From: BOG-908 sp964242595
GTDB taxonomy: Bacteria > Pseudomonadota > Alphaproteobacteria > Acetobacterales > Acetobacteraceae
Assembly: GCA_964242595.1 (NCBI GenBank)
Contig: CAXTBC010000018.1
Location: forward strand, 1-61,172
DNA length: 61,172 nucleotides
Direction of reading: 5' to 3'
The position numbers were made by a program, and so were the translations under genes. A model generated the notes under the pieces. It ran no database searches and had not been told where the DNA came from. It saw nothing but the letters and a program-made list of their open reading frames with translations. Below are positions 32,501 to 42,155 of this stretch, one piece after another (position 1 is the first letter of the stretch; every line of letters begins with the position of its first letter).

Positions 32501-32680
32501 GGACATCGTGTCCGGCCCGGCGCCCGGGTAGCTGGTGTTGACCACGATGGTGGGAAAATCCACCTGCGGCAGCGCGCTGACCGGCAGTGCCGCGTAGCCC
32601 AGTGCCCCGCCCAGCAGCACCGCGATCGCCAGCAGGCAGGTGGCGATGGGCCGGGCGATAAAGGGGGCGGAGAGCGACAT
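29540..32680 (-). CDS. RND efflux transporter (MdtB-type permease)
   Basis: 1046 aa from ATG 32680. Inner-membrane RND pump: N-terminal TM (PIATCLLAIAVLLGGALGYAAL), VASGFVVDDAIVMIENVVRY with TM4 Asp pair, FIPLLFMGGVVGRL, and second half LLMGIVKKNGILVVDFALEAERM. With the 25901-29002 pump it forms the paired MdtB-MdtC-like set that in E. coli works as a heteromeric pump with MdtA. MdtA is missing here: the upstream neighbour is a 47-aa gene, then a divergent reductase. The gene is intact. Confidence 0.9.
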   Translation of the reverse strand: MSLSAPFIARPIATCLLAIAVLLGGALGYAALPVSALPQVDFPTIVVNTSYPGAGPDTMSTLVTAPLERQLGQINGISTMQSSSAVGTSEITLQFDLTRSIDGAAQDVQAAINAAQGILPASLPYPPSYNRVNPADAPIMSLAITSDTVAIDQVADAADTLLQPKLSQIDGVGRVVVQGGLKPAIRVQLDPARLAAYGLSLEDVRSAITAANVSGAKGSFNGPHISYAVGTNDQLVSPEAYRTLILAWRAGAAVRLSDVGTVTHGVENDRVAAWYKGRPAVLLDVQRQPGANIVATVQAVHDELGELTRALPPGLKMEVAADRTQTIRASVADVQGTLLLAMGLVVAVIYLFLRNWRATLIPAVALPLSLIGTFGVMSWLGYGLDNLSLMALTVASGFVVDDAIVMIENVVRYIEDGVPPLEAAYRGAGQIGFTIVSLTVSLIAVFIPLLFMGGVVGRLFKEFSVTLSVAVAVSAVISLTLTPMMCGRLLRPHTPGPPTRSERFFTAMLERYRRSLVVSLRHQPLVLGLAVLTLVGTVLLYLVVPKGFLPQQDTGAIIATTEAAQNISIPAMAALQLRAAAIVEHDPAVDSVGSLVGAGSVNPTPNVGRLSVTLKPRRQRNAMPVVVARLQAGLQAIPGLSVFMQPVQDIQIGARVSRTQYQYTLTDTDAAELASWTPRLIDRLRQSPDLANVTSDEQDSGFATEIVVDRDRATRLGVTMQAIEDVLYDAFGQRQVSTIYQQSNQYRVVMSANPAWVADPDSLERLRVPGTVASFGANGAAQVATTTVATTNTVSQVPLMAVAHLVRRTAPLVITHQSQFPAVTLSFDVRAGASLGRAVAAVQQAEADIGVPSSIIGAYSGDAAEFQRSLAAEPWLILAAVAVIYIVLGVLYESFIHPVTILSTLPSAGIGALLALMATGSDLSIVALVGIVLLMGIVKKNGILVVDFALEAERMRGISPEEAAVEACVLRFRPIMMTTAAALLGALPLVLDHGTGSELRRPLGVAIVGGLLLSQVLTLYTTPAIYVAFERARRRFAARPALALAE

Positions 32681-32758
32681 GGGCTCACTCTGCGCCTAAT
32701 CGCCGGCTACCGCATCCGGCAGATGAGCAGGACCGGCCCGCAAGCAGGCGTGGCGCGG

Positions 32759-32902
32759 CTACGGGCTTGGGACCCGCCCGTGGCCTTCATTCTCGTCGGG
32801 CACCTCCTGCTTGGGGCCGGGCGGGAGGTTTTTGAGGGTCGTATCGGGGGTGGCGCTACCGCTCGCTGGCGCTTCGAGGTCGATGTCCTTAATGTCGTCC
32901 AT
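32759..32902 (-). CDS. Small 47-aa acidic protein
   Basis: ATG 32902 with a very good AGGAGG ribosome site; protein MDDIKDIDLEAPASGSATPD, then TLKNLPPGPKQEVPDENEGH and an end near VPSP. Acidic and Pro/Gly-rich, probably disordered. It precedes the RND pair by 78 bp on the same strand and may be translated with it. No family known; the start context makes it credible despite its size. Confidence 0.5.
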   Translation of the reverse strand: MDDIKDIDLEAPASGSATPDTTLKNLPPGPKQEVPDENEGHGRVPSP

Positions 32903-33035
32903 GAGCTGTCCTCCTGATCCCCGTGGCTTGGCGGCAGGCCGCGCCGGAGCAGCTCGATCCTGTCAAGCCAGGCCAGACAGGCAGGGTGCCTATCGCCTCG
33001 GCACCGGCGGCCTTCTCTCCCGCGGAGACACACCC

Positions 33036-34022
33036 ATGGACCATGTCAACCTCGGCCGCACCGGCCTGAAAGTCTCCCGCCTCTGCCTCGGCTGCATGAC
33101 GTACGGCGAACCCGGCCGCGGCACCCACGAGTGGACCCTGCCAGAAGCCGAGTCTCGCCCTTTCATCCACCGTGCGCTCGACGCCGGCATCAACTTCTTC
33201 GACACAGCAAACGTGTATTCCGCCGGCTCCAGCGAGGAGATCCTCGGCCGCGCCCTGCGTGACGCCACGCCCCGCCACGCCGTCGTCGTGGCCACCAAGG
33301 TGCACGGCGCCATGCACAAGGACCCGAACGGACACGGCCTGTCGCGCAAGGCCATCCTGGCCGAGATCGACGCCAGCCTCACCCGCCTCGGCATGGACTA
33401 CGTGGACCTCTACCAGATCCACCGCTTCGACCCGGAAACCCCGATCGAGGAGACGCTGGAGGCGCTGCACGACGTCGTGCGTGCCGGCAAGGCCCGCTAC
33501 ATCGGCGCCTCCTCGATGCACGCCTGGCAATTTTGCCGTGCGCTTTACGTGGCCAAGCTGCACGGCTGGACGCGCTTCGTCTCCATGCAGAACCACCTCA
33601 ACCTGCTTTATCGGGAGGAGGAGCGCGAGATGATGGCGCTGTGCCTGGAGGAAGGCGTGGGCGTCATCCCCTGGAGCCCGCTGGCGCGCGGCAAGCTCAC
33701 CCGACCCTGGACCGACACGCCGCCGACGAAGCGCGCGGAAACCGACCAGTTCGGCAAGAGCCTCTATCGCGGCACAGAGGACAACGACCGCGCCATCGTC
33801 ACGGCCGTCGGGCAGGTGGCGGAGGCGCGCGGCGTGCCGATGGCGCAGGTGGCGCTGGCTTGGGTGCTGGCCAAGCCCGGCGTGACGGCGCCGATCGTCG
33901 GGGCCAGCAAGCCTCACCACCTGGACGATGCCGTGGCCGCGCTGTCGCTGGAGTTGGCGGCGGACGAGGTGAAGCAGCTTGAAGCCGCTTACGTGCCGCG
34001 GCGGGTTGCGGGTTTTCAGTGA
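33036..34022 (+). CDS. Aldo/keto reductase
   Basis: 328 aa from ATG 33036. TIM-barrel NADPH oxidoreductase reducing aldehydes or ketones. Catalytic residues are visible: Asp56 and Tyr61 in FFDTANVYSAGSS, Lys88 in VVATKVHG and His129 in DLYQIHRFD; C-terminal NADPH-binding VTAPIVGASKPHHLDD. Substrate unknown; closest to the YajO/YdjG-like group (recall). Divergent from the RND genes. Confidence 0.9.
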   Translation: MDHVNLGRTGLKVSRLCLGCMTYGEPGRGTHEWTLPEAESRPFIHRALDAGINFFDTANVYSAGSSEEILGRALRDATPRHAVVVATKVHGAMHKDPNGHGLSRKAILAEIDASLTRLGMDYVDLYQIHRFDPETPIEETLEALHDVVRAGKARYIGASSMHAWQFCRALYVAKLHGWTRFVSMQNHLNLLYREEEREMMALCLEEGVGVIPWSPLARGKLTRPWTDTPPTKRAETDQFGKSLYRGTEDNDRAIVTAVGQVAEARGVPMAQVALAWVLAKPGVTAPIVGASKPHHLDDAVAALSLELAADEVKQLEAAYVPRRVAGFQ

Positions 34023-34030
34023 TCGTTTCG

Positions 34031-34182
34031 AAGGAAGCAAGGCCTTCTTTTTTGAAAAAAAGAAGCAAAAAACTTTTGTCCCTGCGCTGTAAAAGCGGCC
34101 TTGATCTATCCTGCGACACCCGGCTGTTTCGGGTATTGGTAGCAAAAGTTTTTGGTCCTTTTTTCCAAAAGGACTGCTTGCT
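34031..34182. repeat. Type 1 repeat, copy 4
   Basis: GAAGCAAGGCCTTCTTTTTTG left arm and AAAAGTTTTTGGTCCTTTTTTCC with CTGCTTGCTTGG right arm. Lies between the reductase and the PLP enzyme. Confidence 0.75.
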
Positions 34183-34194
34183 TGGAGCCAACCC

Positions 34195-35475
<1,281 letters not shown>

Positions 35476-35652
35476 GCGGCAGGTCACGCAGCCGCTACGG
35501 CGCGGCACCAGGCGACACTCGCAGGCCGAAGCCGCAACGGACAACACGGACAACGCCGTCATCGACACACTTGGCCGAGCAGCGCAACGGCTTGCTGCGC
35601 GCGAATATCATGCGATGTTGGTTCTCATGTAATAGCCATCTTGCGAGGGTGC

Positions 35653-35988
35653 ATGCTCACCAGAACGGCCATCTACGAGGGAACGATCAAGGCGGGGCAG
35701 ACGGATGCCTTCTTCCAGCGGGTGCGGGACGAGTTGGAGCCGATCTGGCGGCGATTTCCCGGTGTGACCGCGGTCCGTGTTCAACGCACGCGGTCGTCCG
35801 ACGCGGATGCGCGGCCGATCGTCATGATCCTGGAGATGGATTTTGTGGACATGCAGGCGATCGAGGCGTGCCTGGCGTCACCGATACGCCCGGAGGCCCA
35901 CGCCGCGACACTCGAAGTCATGAAGCTGTTTGACGGCCGCTTCTACCACCTCGTTGCCGAAGCCACGGTCATGGCACCCGATGCCTGA
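35653..35988 (+). CDS. Small dimeric alpha/beta-barrel-like protein
   Basis: 111 aa from ATG 35653 (TTG 35641 possible). Pattern TRTAIYEGTIKAGQTDAFFQR and GVTAVRVQRTRS, then PIVMILEMDFVDMQAIEACL fits a ferredoxin-like dimeric barrel of the EthD/antibiotic monooxygenase type. No cofactor site. Adjacent to a GlcG/HbpS-like gene 45 bp downstream, probably one operon. Function unknown. Confidence 0.65.
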   Translation: MLTRTAIYEGTIKAGQTDAFFQRVRDELEPIWRRFPGVTAVRVQRTRSSDADARPIVMILEMDFVDMQAIEACLASPIRPEAHAATLEVMKLFDGRFYHLVAEATVMAPDA

Positions 35989-36033
35989 TTACGTCATCCA
36001 ACCCGCGGCGAGGCTGCCTCCGGAGCGGAACAC

Positions 36034-36456
36034 ATGCGATCCAGGCTGACCCTGACCATTGAGGACGCGCGCCGTCTTATGGCGGCGGCGCGGACCGAGG
36101 CGAACCGGCGGAGACTGGAAGTCAGCATCGCCATCGTCGATGATGCCGGCGTCCTCCTCATCCTGGAACGTCTGGACGGCGCGCGCCTGCACACGCCTGA
36201 CGCGGCCGCAATGAAGGCAAGGACTGCCGCGATCGCCAGGGCCACGACGGCATCTTTGCAGCAGCAGGTCAGAGCCGATCCTGCGATGCTCTCGTTTCCA
36301 GGCCGGATGCCGATTGCAGGCGGCGTTCCGATCGTCCATGCCGGTCAGGTCGTCGGTGGAATCGGCTCGTCGGGTGCTGAACCGGAGCAGGACGAGGCGG
36401 TCTGCCACGCCGCCCTGGCCGCTCTTCCCACTATAGGCGACAGCCCGACCGGGTAA
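36034..36456 (+). CDS. GlcG/HbpS (DUF336) family protein
   Basis: 140 aa. The pattern SIAIVDDAGVLLILERLDGA, FPGRMPIAGGVPIV and GQVVGGIGSSGAEPEQDEAV is typical of the GlcG/HbpS family, small flavin/haem-like binding proteins of unknown role in carbon metabolism. Preceded by the small barrel gene; the pair may form one operon with a substrate-specific role. Confidence 0.85.
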   Translation: MRSRLTLTIEDARRLMAAARTEANRRRLEVSIAIVDDAGVLLILERLDGARLHTPDAAAMKARTAAIARATTASLQQQVRADPAMLSFPGRMPIAGGVPIVHAGQVVGGIGSSGAEPEQDEAVCHAALAALPTIGDSPTG

Positions 36457-36496
36457 GATGGCCCGCAGGTCGGTCCGTCTCAGGTTGCGACTTGCA

Positions 36497-36531
36497 ACCC
36501 GCGGCACCGAAAGCCTCCTGCTGCCGCGGGT
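36497..36531. terminator. 10-bp hairpin between convergent genes
   Basis: ACCCGCGGCA (36497-36506) pairs perfectly with TGCCGCGGGT (36522-36531) around a 15-base loop, between the genes ending at 36456 and 36659. No U tract follows. The rest of 36457-36658 holds no gene. Confidence 0.4.
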
Positions 36532-36658
36532 CGATGCAGGACCACACGGCAGCGGCGCCAGGACATCCGGCTTTCTCGCTGTCTGTCCGAGAACGCTCCT
36601 GGCGACCGATAGACCGCGTTTGCAGGCGCTTCTGTGCTCGCCGCCAAGCCGCTCCGCG

Positions 36659-37096
36659 TTACTGCGGATCCACCACGGCCCGCTCCTGCTCATGCAGGCT
36701 CACCAGTTGCGCATGCTTGGCCGCCGCGTCCGAAAGCTGCGACGCCGACAGCACCGCACGCATCTCCAGTCCGCGCGAGAGCTTGATCTGGTCGATCTGG
36801 TTGCGCAACGCCTCCTCCTGGCTCACCAGCGGCGCCAGGTCGGCCTCGCTCACGCTGCCCGCGCCCAGCATGCGGCTCATGATCTGCTCGTGCACCGTGT
36901 GGATCTGCTCCATCACCGGCTTGGCCTGCGCACGGCCGGCATCCTCGATCGTCTTGATCTGCGTCTTCTGCGCGTCCGACAGGTTCGCGCCGCTGAACAG
37001 CGTCTCGGCACGGTGGTCGCCATGCCAGCCTTGTGCGAACGCCACGCCGCTGAAGGCGATCAACCCGGTGGTGAGCAGGACGAGGTGAAACCGCAT
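36659..37096 (-). CDS. Spy/CpxP-like periplasmic protein
   Basis: 145 aa from ATG 37096 with AAGGAG 7 bases upstream. Signal peptide MRFHLVLLTTGLIAFSGVAFA, then a helical mature region with the LTXXQ-like NLSDAQKTQIKTIEDAGR and, later, QLSDAAAKHAQLVSL motifs. Spy-type proteins chaperone proteins or sense metals in the periplasm. It is convergent to the GlcG-like gene. Role inferred from motifs. Confidence 0.78.
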   Translation of the reverse strand: MRFHLVLLTTGLIAFSGVAFAQGWHGDHRAETLFSGANLSDAQKTQIKTIEDAGRAQAKPVMEQIHTVHEQIMSRMLGAGSVSEADLAPLVSQEEALRNQIDQIKLSRGLEMRAVLSASQLSDAAAKHAQLVSLHEQERAVVDPQ

Positions 37097-37183
37097 GGTG
37101 AAGCTCCTTTGCAAGCGCCGCTTATGCTGCGGCAGGCGAAACATAGGAGGGCCGGCCACTACTGAGCGTTCCAACTGGTAACG

Positions 37184-38305
37184 CTATGCAACGGCGGTGT
37201 GCACTCGGCGGCGGCGCAGCCAGGCCTGCATCGGCGTGTCGACCCAGCGATGCACGGCGAGCCCGGCTGCCGGGCACGCCACCAGGTTCGCCACCAGCAG
37301 CACCGCCAGCCCGGCCCCGCCAGCCGGTTCCCACCGTGCGACGGCGCGCGCCAGAGGCGGGACAACGAACACGTGGCTGAGATAGATGGCGTACGAAGCA
37401 TCGCCTAGGCGCAGCAACAGCCGGGGCAGGCGTGGCCGCAGCACCGCCTCCAGCCCCACGGTGCCAGCCACCACCAGCAGTGCCGGCACGCCCCAGGCGG
37501 CAAACCGCCACGGCCCGTGCGGCAGCACCCCCATCAGCAGCGCGCCGCCCGCCAGCAGCATGGCCGCGCTGGCGAGCTTTCCCGGCCGCCAGCCGGCCGC
37601 GAAGCAGCCGGCCAGCGCCACGCCGGCGCAGAGTTCCAGCACCAGCCCGTTGGCCAAATAGAGCGGCGCCGGCCAGTCCTCCGCCCGCCAGAAGCCGGCG
37701 ACCCCGAGCGGCACCAGGACCGGCAGCAGCATCGCCAACGGGGCAACCCGCCGCGCCAGTGCCAGGGCAAACACCAGGTAGAACAGCATCTCGAAGTTCA
37801 GCGTCCAGCCCACCGGCAGCACCGGCCGCACTACGCCCCCGGCGTCGCGGGCGGGGATGAACAGGAAGGACGCCGCGAGGTTCCACCCTGCCAACAGCGT
37901 GGTGGGTGCCGCGGCGGGCGCCACCAGCGTGATGCCCGTCTTGGCCAGCGTCAGCAGCCAATATAGCGGCACCACCCGCTCGGCCCGCCGCGCCATGAAC
38001 ACCCGCCAGCCCCCTGCGGCGCCGGCCAGCCTGCGGGAGGACGCGGCCACCACGAAGCCGCTGATCACGAAGAACAGGTCCACCCCGGCCGCGCCGTTCG
38101 GCCACAGCGCCAGGCCGGGCCGCCCCGCCAGCCGCCCCCACGCTTCCAGCGCGTGGAACGCCACAACCAGCAGGCACGCCACCGCCCGCAACGCCTGCAC
38201 GCCCAGCAGCACGCCTGTCGCCCGGCCCTGTCCGTCCCGCCCGTTCAGAAAATCAGCCCTCCATCCGGAATGAAGTTGTAGCGCGACCGTGTTCTTCCGT
38301 AACAT
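37184..38305 (-). CDS. Membrane acyltransferase (acyltransferase_3 family)
   Basis: ~373 aa with about ten membrane helices. N-terminal LRAVACLLVVAFHALEAW carries the catalytic-type His, followed by GVDLFFVISGFVVAASSRR, RRAERVVPLYWLL and a C-terminal DASYAIYLSHVFVV. These enzymes O-acetylate polysaccharide sugars. The start is unsure: ATG 38305 would overlap the divergent glycosyltransferase start; GTG 38212 (just before LLGVQALRAV) is the best alternative. Neighbour to the glycosyltransferase-epimerase-oxidoreductase run, so probably works on the same glycan. Confidence 0.82.
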   Translation of the reverse strand: MLRKNTVALQLHSGWRADFLNGRDGQGRATGVLLGVQALRAVACLLVVAFHALEAWGRLAGRPGLALWPNGAAGVDLFFVISGFVVAASSRRLAGAAGGWRVFMARRAERVVPLYWLLTLAKTGITLVAPAAAPTTLLAGWNLAASFLFIPARDAGGVVRPVLPVGWTLNFEMLFYLVFALALARRVAPLAMLLPVLVPLGVAGFWRAEDWPAPLYLANGLVLELCAGVALAGCFAAGWRPGKLASAAMLLAGGALLMGVLPHGPWRFAAWGVPALLVVAGTVGLEAVLRPRLPRLLLRLGDASYAIYLSHVFVVPPLARAVARWEPAGGAGLAVLLVANLVACPAAGLAVHRWVDTPMQAWLRRRRVHTAVA

Positions 38306-38312
38306 CACAGAA

Positions 38313-39428
38313 ATGACCGCCCGCGCAACGCCAAGACTGCCGATCACCATCCTCGCCGGCGGCGGCCTCAGCCACGTCTCCGGCGGCGTGGGCACGCTGA
38401 TCGGCTACCTGATGCAGGCCTGGGCGGCCCGGCCGGACGCCCCGCGCGTGCAGGTGATCGATACGAGGGGGCAGGGCGGCCAGGCCGGCGGGGCAAGGCG
38501 ATTTGGACTGGCGATGATAAGGCTTGCCTGGCTGTGCGCCACCCGCCGCACACGGCTGGTGCACGTGCACATGACCACGCGCGGCAGCGTGCTGCGCAAG
38601 GGGCTGGCCTGCAGCGTGGCAGCCCTGTGCGGCACCCCGTTCGTGGTGCACATGCACGGCGCGGACTTTTTGCCGTTCTACCGCGCCCTGCCGCGCGCCT
38701 GCCGTGCCCTGGCCACCCTGGTGCTGCGCCGCGCTGCCAGCGTGGTGGTGCTGGGCACCGGCTGGCGGGAGTTCCTGGTGACCGAGGCCGGCCTGCGCGC
38801 CAGCCGGATCGAGGTCGTGCTCAACGGCGTGCCCTGTCCGCCGCCGCGCCCACCGCGCGAGGCCGGCCCGCCGCGCATCCTGTTCCTGGGCCGCCTGGGC
38901 GACCGCAAGGGCGTGCCCGAGCTGCTGGCCGCTTTGGCCACGCCGCTCCTCGCCGCGCGTGCCTGGCACGCCACCGTCGCCGGGGACGGCGAGGCCGAAC
39001 GCTTCCGCCAGTGCCGTGACGCCGCCGGCCTGACCGGCCGCATCGCCATGCCGGGCTGGGCCGGCAGCGCCGAAGCCGCCGCACTGCTGGCCCAGGCGGA
39101 CATCCTGGTGCTGCCGTCCCACCACGAGGCCCTGCCGATGGCGGTGATCGAGGCGCTGGCCCACGGCGTGGCGGTGATCACCACGCCGGTGGGCGCGATG
39201 CCGGAGCTTCTGACCCACGGCGAGACGGCGCTGCTGGTGCCGCCGGGCGACGTGCCGGCGCTGGCCGCTGCCCTGGCCGGCTTGGTGGACGACGCGGCGC
39301 TCCGTGGCCGCCTGGCGCAGGCTGGCCACGCGCTGTTCCTGGCGCGGCTGGACGCGGCTGCCACGGCTGAGCGCATGCTGGGCATCTTTCGTGGGGCGGC
39401 AGGCAGCAAGGAAGGCCTTCTTTTTTGA
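38313..39428 (+). CDS. Family-4 glycosyltransferase
   Basis: 371 aa from ATG 38313 (GTG 38289 possible). GT-B fold: N-terminal ILAGGGLSHVSGGVGTLIG, and the C-terminal half RILFLGRLGDRKGVPELL, PSHHEALPMAVIEALAHGVA with the EX7E motif. Transfers a sugar from a nucleotide sugar in exopolysaccharide or lipopolysaccharide assembly. The last residues (GSKEGLLF) are encoded by the type 1 repeat. Followed by an epimerase and an oxidoreductase on the same strand. Confidence 0.88.
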   Translation: MTARATPRLPITILAGGGLSHVSGGVGTLIGYLMQAWAARPDAPRVQVIDTRGQGGQAGGARRFGLAMIRLAWLCATRRTRLVHVHMTTRGSVLRKGLACSVAALCGTPFVVHMHGADFLPFYRALPRACRALATLVLRRAASVVVLGTGWREFLVTEAGLRASRIEVVLNGVPCPPPRPPREAGPPRILFLGRLGDRKGVPELLAALATPLLAARAWHATVAGDGEAERFRQCRDAAGLTGRIAMPGWAGSAEAAALLAQADILVLPSHHEALPMAVIEALAHGVAVITTPVGAMPELLTHGETALLVPPGDVPALAAALAGLVDDAALRGRLAQAGHALFLARLDAAATAERMLGIFRGAAGSKEGLLF

Positions 39429-39545
39429 AAAAAAGAAGCAAAAAACTTTCGTCCGTGCTGTCGCGGAGTTTTCAGCACCACCCGACAGGAAGCAAAAGCT
39501 TTTTGGTTCTTTTTCTCGAAAAAGAACTGCTTTCTTTCTCTCTTT
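39407..39545. repeat. Type 1 repeat, copy 5
   Basis: GGCAGCAAGGAAGGCCTTCT, TTTTTGAAAAAAAGAAGC and the right arm GCAAAAGCTTTTTGG with CTCGAAAAAGAACTGC. It forms the C-terminal codons of the glycosyltransferase and ends 2 bp before the epimerase start. Confidence 0.75.
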
Positions 39546-39546
39546 C

Positions 39547-40491
39547 GTGAAAACCGTACTCGTCATAGGCGGCACCGGCTTCCTGGGCTCCGCCATCGTG
39601 CAGGCATTGGCGGCTACCCCGGATTACACGCCGGTCGCCGTCTCCCGCCTCACCTGCGACGCCACCGACGCGGCCGGCCTGGCCCGGGCCGCCGCCGGCA
39701 CTGCCGCCATCGTCAACGCCGCCGCCGGCCCGCCGGCCCGCATGCTGCGCGTGGCGCAGAACGTCAGCGCCATCGCCGCGTCCGGCGGCCAACACGTGGT
39801 GCATGTCAGCTCCATGGCCGTCTACGGGGCCGCTACCGGCTGGGTGACGGAGGACGCGCCGCTCGACGCGGCGGGCAGCCGCTACGCCGCCGGCAAGATC
39901 GCCTGCGAGGCGGTGCTGCCGCCTGGGGCCGCCATCCTGCGACCAGGCATCGTCTATGGCCCAGGCGGCCAGCAATGGACCGGCCGCCTGTGCCGCCTGC
40001 TGCGCGCCGGCCGCCTGGGCGACCTGGGTGCGGCGGGCGACGGCTTCTGCAACCTGGTGCACGTGCGCGACGTGGCCGCGGCGGTGCTGGCCGTCCTGCG
40101 CGGCGATGCGGCCGGTGCCTTCAACCTGGCCACGCCGGACCCGCCGCGCTGGAACCACGTGCTGACGCAACTGGCGCTGGCCATCGGCGCCACCCCGCTG
40201 CGCCACGTCGGCACCCGCCGCCTGGCCGTGGAATCGCGCGTGCTGGCCGTCCCGCTTCAGTTTGCTAAGCTCGCCGCCGCCCGCGCCGGCCTGGCCCCCG
40301 GCCGCCTGCCGGAGCCGATGCCGCGCAGCCTGCTCGCCGCCTTCGCCCAGCATCTGCGCCTGCACCCCGCCCGCGCGGCCGCGCTCGGCTTCCCCCACAC
40401 ACCGGACGAGGCCGGCCTGGCCGAAGCCGCCGCCTGGTTCCTGGGCCAATCCTTGCCGGCCCGATCCCTATCGGCTCGGCTCGGCCCGTGA
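39547..40491 (+). CDS. NAD-dependent epimerase/dehydratase (SDR)
   Basis: 314 aa from GTG 39547. Extended SDR: nucleotide-binding TVLVIGGTGFLGSAIVQAL, then HVSSMAVYG, SRYAAGKIACE with the Tyr-x3-Lys active pair, and RPGIVYGPGG. Likely acts on a nucleotide sugar for the same glycan as the neighbouring glycosyltransferase and GMC oxidoreductase. Its stop overlaps the next gene start by 4 bp. Confidence 0.85.
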   Translation: MKTVLVIGGTGFLGSAIVQALAATPDYTPVAVSRLTCDATDAAGLARAAAGTAAIVNAAAGPPARMLRVAQNVSAIAASGGQHVVHVSSMAVYGAATGWVTEDAPLDAAGSRYAAGKIACEAVLPPGAAILRPGIVYGPGGQQWTGRLCRLLRAGRLGDLGAAGDGFCNLVHVRDVAAAVLAVLRGDAAGAFNLATPDPPRWNHVLTQLALAIGATPLRHVGTRRLAVESRVLAVPLQFAKLAAARAGLAPGRLPEPMPRSLLAAFAQHLRLHPARAAALGFPHTPDEAGLAEAAAWFLGQSLPARSLSARLGP

Positions 40492-42155
40492 TCGCCGACG
40501 CCCAGGACATCGCGCCCGGCACCACGCTGGAGGCCGACATCTGCGTCGTCGGCTCCGGTGCCGCCGGCATCGCCCTCGCGCTCGCTTTGCTCGACAGCAA
40601 CCGCTCCGTGCTGCTGCTGGAAGCCGGCGGGCAGAGCTACGAACCCGCGTCCCAGGCGCTCTACGAAGGCAGCGTTTCCGATGCCGGCCTGCACGCGCCC
40701 ACCCACACCTACCGCCGCCGGAGCTTCGGCGGTTCCACCGCCATCTGGGGCGGCCGCTGCGTGCCGTTCGACCCGATCGACTTCGAGCCGCGTCCCTGGA
40801 TCGCCAACAGCGGCTGGCCGATCGACGCCGCCGCGCTGGCGCCCTGGTACGCCCAGGCCAACAGCCTGTGCGAGGCGGGTCGTTTCGCCTACACGGCCGA
40901 GAACGCGTTTCCCGCCGGCCTGCGCCCCATGCTCGCCGGCTTCGACGGTGCGGACTTCACCAGCAACATGCTGGAACGTTTCAGCCGGCCCACCGACTTC
41001 GCCGCACGCTACCGCGCCCGCCTGGCGCACGCCCCGAACGCGCGCGTGCTGCTGCACGCCAACGTCACCAGCCTGCACACCGGCCCCGGGGGCACCCACG
41101 TGGATCGCCTGGACCTGGCCACGCTGGGCGGCCGGCGTTTCGGCGTGCGCGCCCGCGACGTGGTGCTGGCCATCGGCGGCCTGGAAATCCCACGCCTGCT
41201 CCTCGCCTCGCGCGGCCACCACCCTGACGGCCTCGGCAACGCGCACGGCCAGATCGGCCGCTACTACATGTGCCATATCGCCGGCACGCTGGGCGCGCTG
41301 TCGCCGGCCGGCGGAAGCGGCGCCGTCTGGCACGGCTACGACGTCTCGGACGACGGAATCTACTGCCGCCGCCGCCTGGCGCTGTCCGCCGCCGCGCAGC
41401 GCCGCCTGCGCACCGGCAACTTCATCGCCCGCCTGCACCACCCCCGCATTCCCGATCCGGCGCATCGCACCGGCGCGCTCTCCCTGCTCGCCTTGGCCAA
41501 GCCGTTCATCAGCTACGAGTACAGCCGCCGCCTGCATGGCGCGGGCGCCACACGGCTCGCCACCCACCTGGCCCACGCCCGCAACGTGGCGGCGGACCCG
41601 CTGGGCACCGCCGGGTTCCTGCTGCACTGGCTGCGCGCCCGCACGCTGGCCGCCCGCAAATACCCCAGCGTGATCGTGGCACCCCGAGCCAACGTCTACA
41701 GCCTGGACTTCAACGCCGAGCAGGAGCCCAACCCGGCGAGCCGCGTCACGCTGGCGTCCGAGACCGACGCGCTCGGCATGCCGAAGCTGCACGTGGACTG
41801 GCGCCACACCGCCACCGACATGTACACCGTGCGCGCCGCCTTCGCCGCCCTGGCCGACCAGCTCGCCGCCAGCGGCGCCGGCCGCCTGGCCTACGACCCT
41901 GCCGAAGTGGAGCCGGCTGCCCTGCAGGACGGCGCGTATGGCGGCCACCACATCGGCACCACGCGGATGTCTGCGAACCCGCGCGCCGGCGTGGTTGACG
42001 CGCAGTGCCGCGTGCACGGCGTGGCGAACCTGTTCGTGGCGGGGAGTGCGGTGTTTCCTACGTCAAGTCAGGCCAATCCGACGTTGACGGTCGTGGCTTT
42101 GGCGTTGCGGCTGGCCGAGCACTTAAAAGTAAGGAAGCAAGCAGTTCTTTTTTAA
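40488..42155 (+). CDS. GMC-family FAD oxidoreductase
   Basis: 555 aa from GTG 40488 overlapping the epimerase stop. FAD-binding ADICVVGSGAAGIALALAL at N-terminus, SFGGSTAIWGG, and the C-terminal GMC signature GGHHIGTTRMS with VADANLFVAGSAVFPT-like VANLFVAGSAVFPTSSQANP. Such enzymes oxidise alcohols or sugars. The co-transcribed GT and epimerase suggest a sugar or cofactor-linked substrate. Its C-terminus (LKVRKQAVLF) runs into the type 1 repeat. Confidence 0.85.
   Translation: MIADAQDIAPGTTLEADICVVGSGAAGIALALALLDSNRSVLLLEAGGQSYEPASQALYEGSVSDAGLHAPTHTYRRRSFGGSTAIWGGRCVPFDPIDFEPRPWIANSGWPIDAAALAPWYAQANSLCEAGRFAYTAENAFPAGLRPMLAGFDGADFTSNMLERFSRPTDFAARYRARLAHAPNARVLLHANVTSLHTGPGGTHVDRLDLATLGGRRFGVRARDVVLAIGGLEIPRLLLASRGHHPDGLGNAHGQIGRYYMCHIAGTLGALSPAGGSGAVWHGYDVSDDGIYCRRRLALSAAAQRRLRTGNFIARLHHPRIPDPAHRTGALSLLALAKPFISYEYSRRLHGAGATRLATHLAHARNVAADPLGTAGFLLHWLRARTLAARKYPSVIVAPRANVYSLDFNAEQEPNPASRVTLASETDALGMPKLHVDWRHTATDMYTVRAAFAALADQLAASGAGRLAYDPAEVEPAALQDGAYGGHHIGTTRMSANPRAGVVDAQCRVHGVANLFVAGSAVFPTSSQANPTLTVVALALRLAEHLKVRKQAVLF

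Noticed and set aside
29468..32917. 1149-codon plus-strand open frame opposite the RND pump
   Set aside because: Shadow of the MdtB-like gene; low-complexity His/Arg-rich translation without a recognisable fold.
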